NCBI GenBank assembly: GCA_963728995.1
Contig: CAVSMD010000002.1
Coordinates: forward strand, 186,001 to 250,000
From: FEN-1219 sp963728995
Lineage (GTDB): Bacteria > Pseudomonadota > Gammaproteobacteria > Steroidobacterales > Rariloculaceae
DNA length: 64,000 nt
Reading direction: 5' to 3'
Below are positions 1-13,924 of this stretch, in pieces. Every line of letters starts with the position of its first letter. Within the stretch, counting starts at the first letter, position 1. The notes beneath the pieces are model-generated. The model saw nothing but the letters and a program-made list of their open reading frames with translations, searched no databases and was not told the origin of the DNA. Both the position numbers and the translations under genes were made by a program.

Positions 1-274
1 GGCCGCCCTGTAGCTTGCGGATGGCCGCTTCCCAGGTCTCGGCGTTGTCGGCGATGTGCTCGGGGGACAGCTTGTCGAACGCACGCCCGCCGGCCTGCTC
101 GGCGCTGTCGTGGCATTCGAAGCAGTAGCGCTTGATGACGCCCCATTCCGCCTGGTCGTGACCGGCTTCCATCTTGTGAAAGACCAGCGCCCCGGTCACC
201 GTGGCAGCCAGGATGGGCAATGCCACCAAAGCGATTCGAATGCCGGGCTTGCGTAGGATGGTTTTGCTCTCCAC
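1..274 (-). CDS. Cytochrome-c-like protein (PSCyt1/DUF1592 type), N-terminal fragment
   Basis: Only the first 91 codons lie in the window; the gene runs off the left edge. From a GTG at 274 the product has a short basic start, one hydrophobic membrane or signal segment (about residues 9-25), then a heme-binding CFECH motif (CxxCH) near residue 49, followed by an AGGRAFDKLSPEHI-like stretch. That arrangement is the N-terminus of the large exported proteins annotated DUF1587/DUF1592 with a planctomycete-type cytochrome c domain. Their physiological role is poorly defined. No clear ribosome site precedes the GTG, so the start is uncertain; the next ATG would remove the export segment. The heme motif is seen; the family assignment is from recognition, not search. 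Confidence 0.7.
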   Translation of the reverse strand, partial: MESKTILRKPGIRIALVALPILAATVTGALVFHKMEAGHDQAEWGVIKRYCFECHDSAEQAGGRAFDKLSPEHIADNAETWEAAIRKLQGG

Positions 275-426
275 TCGAGATACGGCTCGCAACGACGGCC
301 AGAGTTCCTTGGTGGGACCCCGGCCATTACGAATAGCTCTTGATTATCGAGGGCCCTGCCGACGTTGTCTAGGTTTTACAATATGTTGCCGCTCGGAAAC
401 CGGCTTTGCGTGGGCGCCGGCCACAG

Positions 427-1791
427 TCAATCCCGCCGACCGGCACGCTCGCGCAGCGCGCGGATCGCCGCCGGGATCTCGTTGGATTTCAGGGGCGCGA
501 AGGCGTCGCGCGCTTGGGTGTAGCGCCGCTGCAGGTCCGCCAGGACGTCCGGGAAGTGGGCCGCCACGCTGTAGTCTTCCGCGTTCGCGGCCTGCATATC
601 GTAGAGCTGCGGATACCCGCGGCTCGCCAAGTCGAAGTAGCCGGACCGGTAGTAGTCCGCCGCGACGTACTTCCAGCGCTGCGTGCGGATGGCCGCCACG
701 TTCTCGTTGTCGAACAGCACGAGCTGATCGTGCGGCGACGCACTGCCTCGTAGCAGCACGCCGCCGATGTCGAGACCGTCCAGCATCACGCCGGCCGGCG
801 GCGATTTGCCGGCCATCGCGCAGAACGTCGGCAACAGATCGATCGCCATCGCGATCGAATGGACCGTGCGCCCCCGCGGAACGCCGCCGGGTCGATACGC
901 GATGAACGGCACGCGATAGCCGCCGTCGTAACCGCCGCCGCCTTTGCGTTGGCGCAAGTTGCCGGGCGAGCCTTCGAACCACGGGCCGTTATCCGACGTT
1001 ACGATGACGAGTGTGTTGCGCTCGAGGTCGAGCGTTTTGAGCTTGGCAATCAGGCGTCCCACGATCGCATCGATCTCTTCCACCACGTCGCCATAGGCGC
1101 CGGCATTCGAATGACCTGCGTGCGCCGCCTCGGGATAGTTCGGCAGATGCGGCGCGCTGAGCGCGAGATCGAGAAAGAAAGGTTGATCGCAATGCTCTTC
1201 GATGAAGCGCTCTGCGCGTGCGTAGAAGCGCTGCTGCAACTTCGGATAATCCACGTCTTCCTGCGTGAGCTCCACGCCGGGACCGTTGGCCTCGTACAGC
1301 GACAGCGGCAGCATGTCGTGGCTGTACGGCAGCCCGAAGAACAGATCGAAACCCTGGCGCGTGGGCGGCCAATAGGGCGCGATATGACCGAGATGCCACT
1401 TGCCGATGATCGCGCTCGCATAGTCGGGCTTCAGCGCCTCCGCGATCGTGACTTCAGAAAGATCTAGACCACGCGTGTCGTTCTGCATGATGACCTCGTA
1501 GGCGAGGCCCGTGCGAATCGGATAGCGCCCCGTGAGAAGGCCTGCTCGCGACGGCGTGCAGAGGTTCGCCGCGGAGTAGTAGTCGGTGAGGACGGTGCCT
1601 TCGCGCGCCAGACGGTCGATGTTCGGAGTCCGCACGCGCTTGGCGCCGAACACGCCGATATCGCCGTAGCCGAGGTCGTCGCAAAACACCACGACGAAGT
1701 TCGGCGGGCGGTCGGCGGCGCGGAGCGGCATGCCGAGAGTGCCGGCGGCGAGCGCCGCGGCACTGCGGTGCAGAAACGACCGTCGATTCAT
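427..1791 (-). CDS. Tat-exported sulfatase (arylsulfatase family)
   Basis: A 454-residue sulfatase, expected to hydrolyse sulfate esters in the periplasm. The start at 1791 is chosen over an upstream ATG because a strong ribosome site (GGGGAGGTGA) ends 3 bases before it and the product then begins MNRRSFLHRS, a twin-arginine signal, followed by an Ala-rich hydrophobic stretch. The metal-binding Asp pair is in FCDDLGYGD (residues 38-39), and the modification motif C-T-P-S-R (residues 78-82) carries the cysteine that sulfatases convert to formylglycine. A further metal-site motif, TSDNGPW, lies in the middle of the protein. Substrate cannot be inferred. No formylglycine-generating enzyme is in the window. 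It lies between the cytochrome-like fragment and the orphan permease, all on the same strand, without obvious operon coupling (gap of about 250 bases upstream with no gene). Confidence 0.9.
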   Translation of the reverse strand: MNRRSFLHRSAAALAAGTLGMPLRAADRPPNFVVVFCDDLGYGDIGVFGAKRVRTPNIDRLAREGTVLTDYYSAANLCTPSRAGLLTGRYPIRTGLAYEVIMQNDTRGLDLSEVTIAEALKPDYASAIIGKWHLGHIAPYWPPTRQGFDLFFGLPYSHDMLPLSLYEANGPGVELTQEDVDYPKLQQRFYARAERFIEEHCDQPFFLDLALSAPHLPNYPEAAHAGHSNAGAYGDVVEEIDAIVGRLIAKLKTLDLERNTLVIVTSDNGPWFEGSPGNLRQRKGGGGYDGGYRVPFIAYRPGGVPRGRTVHSIAMAIDLLPTFCAMAGKSPPAGVMLDGLDIGGVLLRGSASPHDQLVLFDNENVAAIRTQRWKYVAADYYRSGYFDLASRGYPQLYDMQAANAEDYSVAAHFPDVLADLQRRYTQARDAFAPLKSNEIPAAIRALRERAGRRD

Positions 1792-2044
1792 TGTCACCTC
1801 CCCTTCAGAAACGAGCCCGACCTTTTCGATGGCCGCCTTTGCTCTCGGGACGGCATTGACCTTCTTCACGAGGCTCGCTCGCGACCCGGCGTGGTCGTCT
1901 TCCTGTTCGCGTTACATGCGAAGACTCTTGGCCAACGACTTCAGGCTGCCGGTGGCCTGACTCCTGCACGCACGGTGCGGGCCGATTCTCCGCCCCCGCT
2001 GGCCGTCCAGGCAAGGAGCAGCTAGGACGAAACGCGGCTGCCCG

Positions 2045-4465
<2,421 letters not shown>

Positions 4466-4583
4466 GAGTCGTTCAGGCGGTGGCGACGCCTGAGCATACT
4501 GCCGCGACTGCGGCAACGCGAGACTGAAGCGACAGGCTGGCGCTCGGCGATTCCTCGGAGTCGTGACCCGCGGAGGGCTCTGC

Positions 4584-6145
4584 ATGACAGGCATCTTTCG
4601 GGGTGGTAGGGCGCGGAGGTCTCCCGCGGCCACGCTGGTGGCGCTCACGGTCACGCTCTTGACCGCGAGCGCGCACGCCGCAGGCACGATCAGCTTCGCG
4701 GACCCCGTCGTCGAGGTCGCCGAGGGCGGCAGCAAGGCGGTACTGATCGTACGCACCGGCGACGCGAGCGGCGCGGCGACGGTGGTGCTGACCGCGAATC
4801 CGGGTCCCGCCACGCTCGGCACGGACTTCGACATCGACCTGCCGACCGGCACGGTCGAATTTCCCGCAGACGTCACCTTCCGCCGCGTGACGGTTACCGG
4901 GCTCGTGGATACGGAGGCCGAAGGCGTCGAGAACGCGCACCTGGTGCTCTCGTCCCCCAGCGGCGCTGCGCTCGGCAGCCAGAACCAGCTGTTGCTGCTG
5001 ATCCACGACGTCGTCGCCAGCGGCGATCCTTACGTTTCGTTTGCCGCCACGGGCACGTCGCGCATCGAGGACACGATCTATCGGTCGCGTCTCGACACTA
5101 CCGGCGAGGGCAACAGGGCCACTTTGACCATCGTTCGTTCGCCGGCGGCCGATGCCGGAACCGTGGATCTTACCGTCGTCGGCGGCACCGCGACGGTCGG
5201 CGTGGACTTCAGCGACCCGACGGCGACGCTGGCGTTCGCCGCGGGCACGGCGTCGGTCGACGTCGAGCTCGCAACGCTCGACGATGCCGAGCGCGAGGGC
5301 GTCGAAACGGTCGAGCTGCTGCTCGCCCATCCGAGCCCGCCGGGCACCGTGCTGCGCAGCGCGCTTGCGACCGTGCTGATCGACGACAACGAGAACGGCC
5401 AGGCGGGTCAGCTCGCCTTGCACGCGACGTCGGGCGCGGGCAGCCCCCTTCAAGTGATGGAAAATGCCGGGAGCGTGCAGTTTCGCGTCGAGCGCACGGC
5501 CGGCACCACCGGCCCGGTCACCGTCGATTACGCCGCCATCGGCACGTCCATGGGCGGCGCCGTGGCCGGCGAAGACTTCGTCGCGGCGACGGGCACGCTG
5601 GCCTTCGCGGACGGCGCCTCGACGGCGACGTTCTCGATCCCCGTCCTCGACGACAGCTCCGTGAACATCTTGATCGGCGACTTCCGCGTGATTCTCGCCA
5701 ACCCCACGGGCGGCGCCACGATCGATCCTGCGGCGAGCTCCGTGACGGTGGCGCTCTCGGACAACGAGCCGCTGGATCTATGCGGCGACGGGACGAACGA
5801 CTGCCTGGGGGCTGATCGGCGGGCGGCTGCTTCATCGCGACGGCAGCCTACGGCTCGTATCTGGATCCGCACGTGGCCGCACTGCGGAAGTTTCGCGACC
5901 GCTATCTGCAAACCAACGCGCCGGGTCGTGCGTTCGTGCGGGGCTATTACCGGTGGTCGCCACCGTTCGCAGCCTGGATAGCCCGGCACATGCTCGCGCG
6001 CGCGCTGACCCGGCTGGCGCTGACGCCCCTGGTGTATGCAGTGGTCGAGCCGTATTGGGCCGCGACGCTGCTGTTGCTGCTACTCCTTCTGCACGCCATC
6101 CGGCGGCGCCGTGCCACAGAACCGGCCCTCCCGGAAGCGCCGTGA
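4584..6145 (+). CDS. Calx-beta repeat surface protein with CFI-box C-terminus, frameshifted
   Basis: An exported protein with three Calx-beta domains. The ATG at 4584 follows a GGAGGG ribosome site by 6 bases and opens a signal peptide ending near TASAHA. The Calx-beta units span roughly residues 33-145, 150-270 and 275-400, each with GTDF/GVDFS/GEDF-type turns and VEGVE-like motifs; such domains bind calcium in adhesins. The frame then reads LDLCGDGTNDC and, after about 5815, continues out of frame. One frame over, without interruption to 6145, is GCFIATAAYGS, a basic segment, and a hydrophobic helix with a run of leucines followed by RRRR. That is the CFI-box sorting-like C-terminus expected for such a protein. 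One base appears to be missing near 5815-5830. Whether this is a sequence error or a real truncation is unresolved. Confidence 0.75.
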
Positions 6146-6253
6146 CGAACACACGTGGCTCTCCTTGTGCGCTCTCGCAGTGACTCTTCTCAACCCTTAT
6201 CGAGCTTGACTCGGGCCACGAATACACCGAACACGATCACGAGAAACATGAAA

Positions 6254-6562
6254 CTAGCCCGCGTTCGCGTAACCGGTCGCGCCGTCGTGATAGAGGAATC
6301 CGAACAGGCCGCTGATGGTCGCGTAGTTCAAGAGCGCGACCATGAGCACTCGCGCCGTGGACGTCAGCGGGATGGTTCGGTACGAGATCAGCCAGAGCTC
6401 GCGTGACAAAGCCTCGACGAGCCGGTAGACAACGAGAAGCGTAGTCACCAACGGAACGGGCGCCCAGCAGGTCGAGAGATACCCGAACGCGCACGCCGCT
6501 GACGCGGCAACCCAAGCCAGCAAATACACGTCGGTGGCAACGTAGCGTCGCCGCGGGAACAA
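6254..6562 (-). CDS. Small predicted membrane protein, function unknown
   Basis: A product of about 102 residues that is mostly hydrophobic, with segments YLLAWVAASAACAFGYLS, PLVTTLLVVYRLVEAL and VLMVALLNYATISGLFGFLY suggesting three membrane helices. I do not recognise the family. The start is uncertain: TTG at 6562 is the only initiator close to the hydrophobic region in this frame, while an ATG-ATG at about 6610 lies one frame off and could be the real start if a base is missing, as seems to have happened in neighbouring genes. It lies immediately downstream of the carboxymuconolactone-decarboxylase-like gene on the same strand and may be cotranscribed with it. Confidence 0.5.
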   Translation of the reverse strand: MFPRRRYVATDVYLLAWVAASAACAFGYLSTCWAPVPLVTTLLVVYRLVEALSRELWLISYRTIPLTSTARVLMVALLNYATISGLFGFLYHDGATGYANAG

Positions 6563-6616
6563 CGCCTGCAGCCAGTGATGCGCAGGGTCGCCCTTCGTAC
6601 GGGCGACATCATAGGC

Positions 6617-7248
6617 TCAGTGCGGGAACGGCGAGAGCGCCGGCTTTGCGCCGACGGGCAACGGCGTGCGCGCCGTGTTCAGGACCATCGAGATCATGGT
6701 GTAGTAGCCCATCAAGCTCACGGTCTCGACGATGCCCTGCTCGCCGAATCGGTCGAGCGTCCGGGCATACGTTGCGTCGCTCACGCTCTGATTGCGCTCG
6801 AGCTCCATGCAGAAGTCGTAGAGGATGGCTTCTTCTTCCACCATCCCTGCCGGCCGGTGCCCTTCCGCAATGGCCCGCGCGATGTCCGGTGACAGACCTT
6901 CATCGAGCGCCAGCGGATAGTGGGCGTTCCATTCGTAGCTCTGCGACCACTGCCGCGCCGTCATGAGGATGACGAACTCGCGCAACCAGCCGGGCAGGAT
7001 GCTCTGATAACGCAGGTAGTCGCTCAGCCCACGAGCGCGGCTCATGACTTCGGGGCTGCGTAGCAGCACGTTCCAGGGTCCGGTCGGCTGGCCCCGTGCG
7101 GCGACGAATTCAGAGAGTGCTTTGGCTTGCTGCTCCGTGAGCTGGTCCTTCGGGATCGGGCCCATGCGGTCCTGCGCGTTCGCGATCGGACCGAAGCCGA
7201 CGGCAGGCTCGCGAATACGACAATCGCCAGTCGACCGTAATGCGTCAT
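6617..7248 (-). CDS. Exported carboxymuconolactone decarboxylase-like (AhpD-fold) protein, frameshifted in signal peptide
   Basis: The body of the protein (LLRSPEVMSRARGLSDYLRYQ, then REFVILMTARQW, EWNAHYPLALDEGL) is typical of carboxymuconolactone decarboxylase family proteins that lack the CxxC pair of AhpD, so a peroxidase role is unlikely. The in-frame N-terminus does not look like a real start. One frame over, an ATG at 7248 stands 8 bases after AAGGAG and reads MTHYGRLAIVVFASL, the first half of a signal peptide; the second half (VGFGPIANAQ) and the mature protein are in the other frame. One base seems to be missing near 7204. With it restored, a standard signal peptide with an ANA-Q cleavage site results. 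Natural substrate unknown. Confidence 0.7.
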
Positions 7249-7352
7249 TTCTGGATCTCCTTCGCCGAGCCCAAGACCGGGTGAGCGCCAGCGTAACGCA
7301 ACAGCGTTCGGCGATCCTCATGGCGATGGTCCCTTGGCGCCGCTCGCACGAA

Positions 7353-7738
7353 CTACTCCTCGAAGCGACTCGTGGCGTCGCGATCGCGCTCGTAGCGTCT
7401 CGTGAGCGGAAACGGCGGCAACCACGACTCGCGACGGACGATCAGCTTTCGTAGGTGGGCATCAGTTGGTCAGGGGCATCCGGGAGCCCAGGTTCACCTC
7501 GATTTCGTCTGCGCTGCGCGCGAAAACCGACGAGCCGCAGCGGGGACAGAAAAACCGCCCGGCGTAGTCGCGGGTTTCGCCATCGATCGTGACCGCAACC
7601 TCCGGGAAGATCGCGGAGGCGTGAAAAAGGCGCCATGATGCTGCGGCAGTCGAGACAATGACAAAGGCCGACCCGGTATGGCAGGCCCAACGCCACATGC
7701 GGACGTGCCGAGAGGCGACCGCCGGTGAATCGGTCCAT
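7353..7738 (-). pseudogene. GFA/CENP-V family gene, multiply frameshifted remnant
   Basis: Pieces of a glutathione-dependent formaldehyde-activating enzyme (GFA) family protein can be followed across three frames: ATG at 7738 (MDRFTGG), LPYRVGLCHCLDCR, HHGAFF, HASAIFPEVAVTIDGET, YAGRFFCPRCGSSVFARS, DAPDQLMPTYES, then, past a stop, IVRRESWLPPFPLTRRYERD and a TAG at 7353. At least four single-base losses separate the pieces. The first zinc-binding motif, normally GGCLCG, reads GGRLSA, so both its cysteines are gone, while CHC and FCPRCG are kept. Loss of ligands as well as frame points to genuine decay rather than a reading error alone. It lies just upstream of the carboxymuconolactone-decarboxylase-like gene. 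Confidence 0.75.
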
Positions 7739-7850
7739 GCTGCGCCTCCTCTAAGCGCCAGCGTTCGGGATGGCCACAACAACGAACAGCGGTTTCATTT
7801 GAATTGCCTGCTCCGGGCGCGCAAAGTATCACGCCGATAGCTCAGGCGCA

Positions 7851-8209
7851 TCACGCCACGGCACGCAGATCGAAATCTGCTTCGATGACATCGAAGGGTG
7901 CCGAAATTCCGGTCTCATCGCGTACCAGCAGTCCCACTCCCGCCAGCGTGTCGACATCGCCGTGCACTCGCTTGTAGTCGCGACCCAACCTATCGGCCAG
8001 GATGCGGACCGCCGGATCCGCCTCTCGACGGACCTCGCGCAGGAGCTCCAACCGTTTAGGCGTGAGCGCGTTCACGACGCCGGCAAATCTTCGAAGGTTC
8101 GATGACGCTCGCGGACCTTCTCGCCGTTCTCGAGGCGGCGCCAGGCAGAGACGAAACGCCGGCCCATGTCCTCCAGGGTGCCCACGTGCTCGTTCACCTT
8201 CCTGCTCAT
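7851..8209 (-). pseudogene. HVO_A0114-type winged-helix antitoxin/regulator, frameshifted
   Basis: An ATG at 8209 opens MSRKVNEHVGTLEDMGRRF, then AWRRLENGEKVRERHRTF, and meets a TGA near 8075. The neighbouring frame continues at once with VNALTPKRLELLREV, RILADRLGRDYKRVHGDV and LVRDETGISAPFD to the stop at 7851. Together this is the usual length and order of the small DNA-binding proteins annotated as HVO_A0114 family, which act as antitoxin and repressor partners of TumE toxins. The helix-turn-helix is in the second piece. The ATG overlaps the stop of the upstream toxin remnant (ATGA), the normal operon arrangement. A single-base change near 8075-8085 breaks the gene. Family names are from memory of similar loci; confidence in the pairing is higher than in the family name. 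Confidence 0.65.
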
Positions 8210-8501
8210 GTCCGACTCCTTATGCGCGCTACATCCGCAAAAAAATCTTGGATCAACTGTTCGACCGTCGTGAATCGATAAGGCGACTCCTCGCTTTCGA
8301 GGTGCCGATGGTCGCCCTTTCCGGGCTCGTTGTCATAGCAGACCAGTCGGCGACCGGGATAGCCAGTAGAATAGGCTGTATTTCAGTCCCGTTGCCTGCA
8401 CTGCCAGCGACGGGCGGCAGGAGCCGCCAGATCTTCATCTCGACGATCGCGCCGTCGGCGAGCACTTGCTTGTCGTGGAATGCGAGTGCCGCCTTTGGCA
8501 T
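8206..8501 (-). pseudogene. TumE (DUF6516) family toxin, frameshifted
   Basis: From ATG 8501 the product reads KAALAFHDKQVLADGAIVEM and KIWRLLPP, then shifts frame to GLKYSLFYW, then again to YPGRRLVCYDNEPGKGDHRH, SPYRFTTVEQLIQDFFADV and a TGA at 8206. YDNE-GKGDHRH with a following PYRF is the signature of TumE-family toxins, whose suggested targets are tRNAs. Two extra bases, near 8395 and 8370, account for the breaks. Toxin before antitoxin with a 4-base overlap is the standard layout of this module. If the breaks are real the toxin is dead; then loss of the antitoxin frame would carry no cost, which fits both being broken. Confidence 0.65.
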
Positions 8502-8832
8502 ATGGCCGAGGATGCCATAAAGACTGGCTATGGCATCAAGCGCCATATATGAGAGATCCAGTGGCATTTCCGTCCGAGCGGCCGCCCAACCCATCGCCGC
8601 AGAGCGCCTGGCGCTCACGACAGCGGGCACATTCGCTGCGCACAGCTCCCTGTCCAATGGACGGCGACGTCGCCGTGAAGACCCGGGTATTTCCGGAATA
8701 TGAGCACGGCAAGCAGAAGACTTGGCACCGCATGGGTGCCCCGAGCGGTAGGGCGAAGAAGACGGCGGACGGACTGCGTTCTGGTCGCAGCACCGTGCCG
8801 AACTGGCGGTGTGCCAATGGGTCTTGTGAGGT
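8502..8832 (-). other. Stretch without a recognised gene
   Basis: Between the toxin remnant and initiator tRNA-Met I see no open frame with coding character, no repeat and no clear hairpin with a T-run. Short frames on both strands have no start signals and no recognisable sequence. In related gammaproteobacteria this side of the tRNA often carries rimP-nusA-infB, which are absent here. Confidence 0.5.
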
Positions 8833-8909
<77 letters not shown>

Positions 8910-8964
8910 CCGGTAGGAGGCCGGCATCATACAGAGCCGTGCCCCCGCCCCGCAAGGCGAAGCG

Positions 8965-10408
8965 TCAGATGCCGAGCACGCGCGCGCAAAGATCGAGCAG
9001 CCGCCCGGGAACACGCCCAGCACCAGCAACCCCAGGGCGTTCGCGCTCATCACGATCCGCACGTCGGCGGCCGCGCTGAGCGGCGTGGTGTCGACGGGCT
9101 CGGCGAAGTACATGTACCAGACCACGCGCAGGTAGTAGTACGCGCCGATCACGGCGAACAGCACGCCCACGGCCGCGAGCCAGACGAGGCCCGCGTTCAG
9201 CACGGCCTGCAGCACGACCAGCTTGGCATAGAAGCCCGACGAACGGCGGCACGCCGGCCATGCTGAACATGACCATCAGCATCACGAGCGCGAACCACGG
9301 GCTGCGCGCGTTCAGGCCCTTGAAGTCCTCGAGGCGCTCGGCCTCGAAGCCGCGCCGGCTCAGCAGAATGATCATGCCGAAGGCCGCCGCGGCCATCAGC
9401 ACGTAGGCGAACGTGTAGAACATCGCGGCGGCCACGCCGTCCTGCGTGCCGGCGATGAAGCCCAGCAGGATGAAGCCGACGTGCGAGATCGTCGAATACG
9501 CCAGCATGCGCTTCAGGTTCGTCTGCGCGATCGCGACGAGATTGCCGATGCCGAGCGACAGCACGCACAGCACGATCAGCATGTCGCGCCAGCCCGCTGT
9601 CGTGCAGCGGCCCGAGCGCCCTCGACGAGGATCCGCCACGCGAGCGCGAACGAGGCGATCTTCGGCACCGAGCCGATGAACAGCGTCACGGGCGTCGGCG
9701 CGCCCTGGTAGACGTCCGGCACCCACATGTGGAACGGCACGGCGCCGAACTTGAACGCGATGCCGACGACGACGAACGCGAGCGCGAGCAGCACCGGCAC
9801 CGACGCCGGCGCCCGCAGCCGACGCGCGCGGCCAGCACGTCGAGCTCCAGCGTGCCGGTGATGCCGTACAGCAGCGACATGCCGTACAGCAGCGTGCCGG
9901 AGGCGATCGCGCCGAGCACGAAGTACTTCATCGCCGCCTCGGCGCGACACGGCCGAGTCGCGGTTGAAGGCCACCAGCGTGTACAGCGACAGCGCCAGCA
10001 GCTCGAGGCCGAGGTACAGCGTCAGCAGGCTGTGCGCCGAGATCATGACCATGATGCCGAGCAGGCCGAACAGCGCCGAGCACGAAGAACTCGCCCTTCG
10101 AGCAGGCCGTTGCTCTCGCAGGTACTCGCGCGAGTACAGGAACGTGACGCCGAGCGTGATGCACGCGAACATCTTCAGCACGCCGCCCGCGGGATCGGCG
10201 ACGAAGCTGCCGCTGAACGTGACGACGCGTGCTCGTGACGCGCGAAGATCGCGGTCATCGCCGCAGTGCCGATCAGCGCCAGCATGGCCAGCACGTAGGT
10301 GACGTTGCGCTGGTCGTCGCGCAGGAACACGTCGACCAGCAGCACGACGCAGATCGCGAGACCCAGGAAGATCTCCGGGGCGGCGGCGGCGTAGTTCATC
10401 GTTGGCAT
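8965..10408 (-). CDS. nuoN: NADH-quinone oxidoreductase subunit N, multiply frameshifted in this sequence
   Basis: Membrane antiporter-like subunit of complex I. ATG 10408 has a GAGGG ribosome site and reads MPTMNYAAAAPEIFLG. NuoN sequence can be followed to the TGA at 8965 through changing frames: ACITLGVTFLYSREYLRE, GLLGIMVMISAHSLLTLYLG, ELLALSLYTLVAFNRDSAV, KYFVLGAIASGTLLYGMSLL, GIAFKFGAVPFHMWVPDVYQ, KRMLAYSTISHVGFILLGF, AGVPPFV. The total span (1444 bases) fits the usual length of about 480 residues. At least eight single-base indels are needed, for example an extra base in the C-run at 9235-9237, at 9593-9595, at 9619-9621, near 9944, at 10093-10095 and near 10112. The protein sequence is well conserved on both sides of each break, so these look like errors or very recent lesions, not an old pseudogene. 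Confidence 0.85.
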
Positions 10409-10422
10409 GTCGCGTCCGTCCC

Positions 10423-11942
10423 TCACAGCTTCGACTGCACGATGTGGTTCAGCAGCTGGCCGACGGAGGCGTGCATGACGTCGACGAGCGGCGCCGGCCA
10501 CACGCCGACCAGCAGCACGGCGACGGCGAGCACCATCAGCATCCAGAACTCGCGGGCGCTCACATCCGTGAGCGCGGCCACGCCGTCGTTGGCCACCTCG
10601 CCGAAGATCACGCGCTTGACCATCCACAGCGTGTAGGCGGCGCCCAGGATCAGCGTGGTGGCGGCGAAGAACGCGAGCCAGAAGCTCGCCTGGAACGCTG
10701 GCCAGGATCACGAGGAACTCGCCGACGAAGCCGGAGGTGCCCGGCAGGCCGGCGTTGGCCAGCGCGAACAGCACCATGAGCGCCGCGAACTTCGGCATCG
10801 TGTTGACGACGCCGCCGTAGGCGCGAGATCTCGCGGCTGTGCAGGCGGTCGTACAGCACGCCGACGCAGAGGAACATGGCGCCCGAGATCAGGCCGTGCG
10901 ACATCATCTGCACCATGCCCGCCCTGGAGCGCGAGCCGCGCGCCGTCGCTGTTCGGCGCCGCCGCCAGCGCGCCGAAGATCACGAAGAAGCCGAGCGTGA
11001 CGAAGCCCATGTGCGCGATCGACGAATACGCGATCAGCTTCTTCATGTCGTGCTGCACCAGCGCGACGAAGCCGATGTAGACCACGGCGATCAGCGACAG
11101 CGCGATCATGAGCCAGGCCAGCTCGTGGCTCGCGTCCGGCGCGATCGGCAGGCTGAAGCGCAGGAAGCCGTAGCCGCCCATCTTCAGCATGATGGCGGCC
11201 AGGATCACCGAGCCGCCGGTCGGCGCCTCGACGTGCGCGTCCGGCAGCCAGGTGTGCACCGGCCACATCGGCACCTTGACCGCGAACGCGAGCAGGAACG
11301 CCAGGAAGATCAGCACCTGCTCGTTCATGGTCAGCGGCAGCTGCTGGAACGCGGCGATCGAGTAGCTCGCCGGCCTTGCAGGTACATGTAGATCAGCGCG
11401 ACCAGCATGAACACCGAGCCGAGGAACGTGTACAGGAAGAACTTGATGGTGGCGTAGACGCGCCGCGGGCCGCCCCAGATGCCGATGATGAGGAACATCG
11501 GGATCAGCATGGCTTCCCAGAAGACGTAGAACAGCAGCGCGTCGGTGGCCGCGAACACGCCGACCATCAGCCCTTCGAGGATCAGGAACGCGGCGAAGTA
11601 CTGCGCCGGCCGCGTCTCGATGACCTCCCAGCCGGCGATCACGACGATCGGCGTCAGGAACGTGGTCAGCACGATCAGCGGCATCGAGATGCCGTCGACG
11701 CCGAGCGCGTAGTACGCGTTGAAGCGCGGGATCCACGGCACGCTGCTCGACGAACTGCATCGCCGCCGTGCCGACGTCGAAGCCCGTGTACAGCGGAATG
11801 CTGAGCGATGAACGTCACGATCGACGTGCCGAGCGCCACCTGCTTGCGCGAGCGACGCGCGCTCGGAGCCGATCAGCATGCACGGCGACGCCGCCGGCGA
11901 TCGGCAGCCAGACCAGGATGCTGAGCAAGAGGCACACGTCAT
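10423..11942 (-). CDS. nuoM: NADH-quinone oxidoreductase subunit M, multiply frameshifted in this sequence
   Basis: Proton-pumping antiporter-like subunit of complex I. ATG at 11942, TGA at 10423, span about 1520 bases (usual length about 500 residues). Conserved NuoM sequence is spread over frames: NAYYALGVDGISMPLIVLTT, FYVFWEAMLIPMFLIIGIWG, FAVKVPMWPVHTWLPDAHVE (key lysine and acidic residues kept), APTGGSVILAAIMLKMGGYG, KKLIAYSSIAHMGFVTLGFF, MMSHGLISGAMFLCVGVLYD, LPGTSGFVGEFLVILA. About eight to ten indels are needed; most are one extra base, for example near 10698, 10818, 10922, 11378, 11745, 11807 and 11846. The N-terminal lines need one missing and one extra base. The gene ends 14 bases before nuoN. 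Confidence 0.85.
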
Positions 11943-11955
11943 TCGCTAGCTCGAT

Positions 11956-13922
<1,967 letters not shown>

Positions 13923-13924
13923 GC

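Noticed and set aside
4466..4876. N-terminal extension of the permease
   Set aside because: Lies on the opposite strand of the Calx-beta gene, has no permease sequence, and the family N-terminus begins at 4465.
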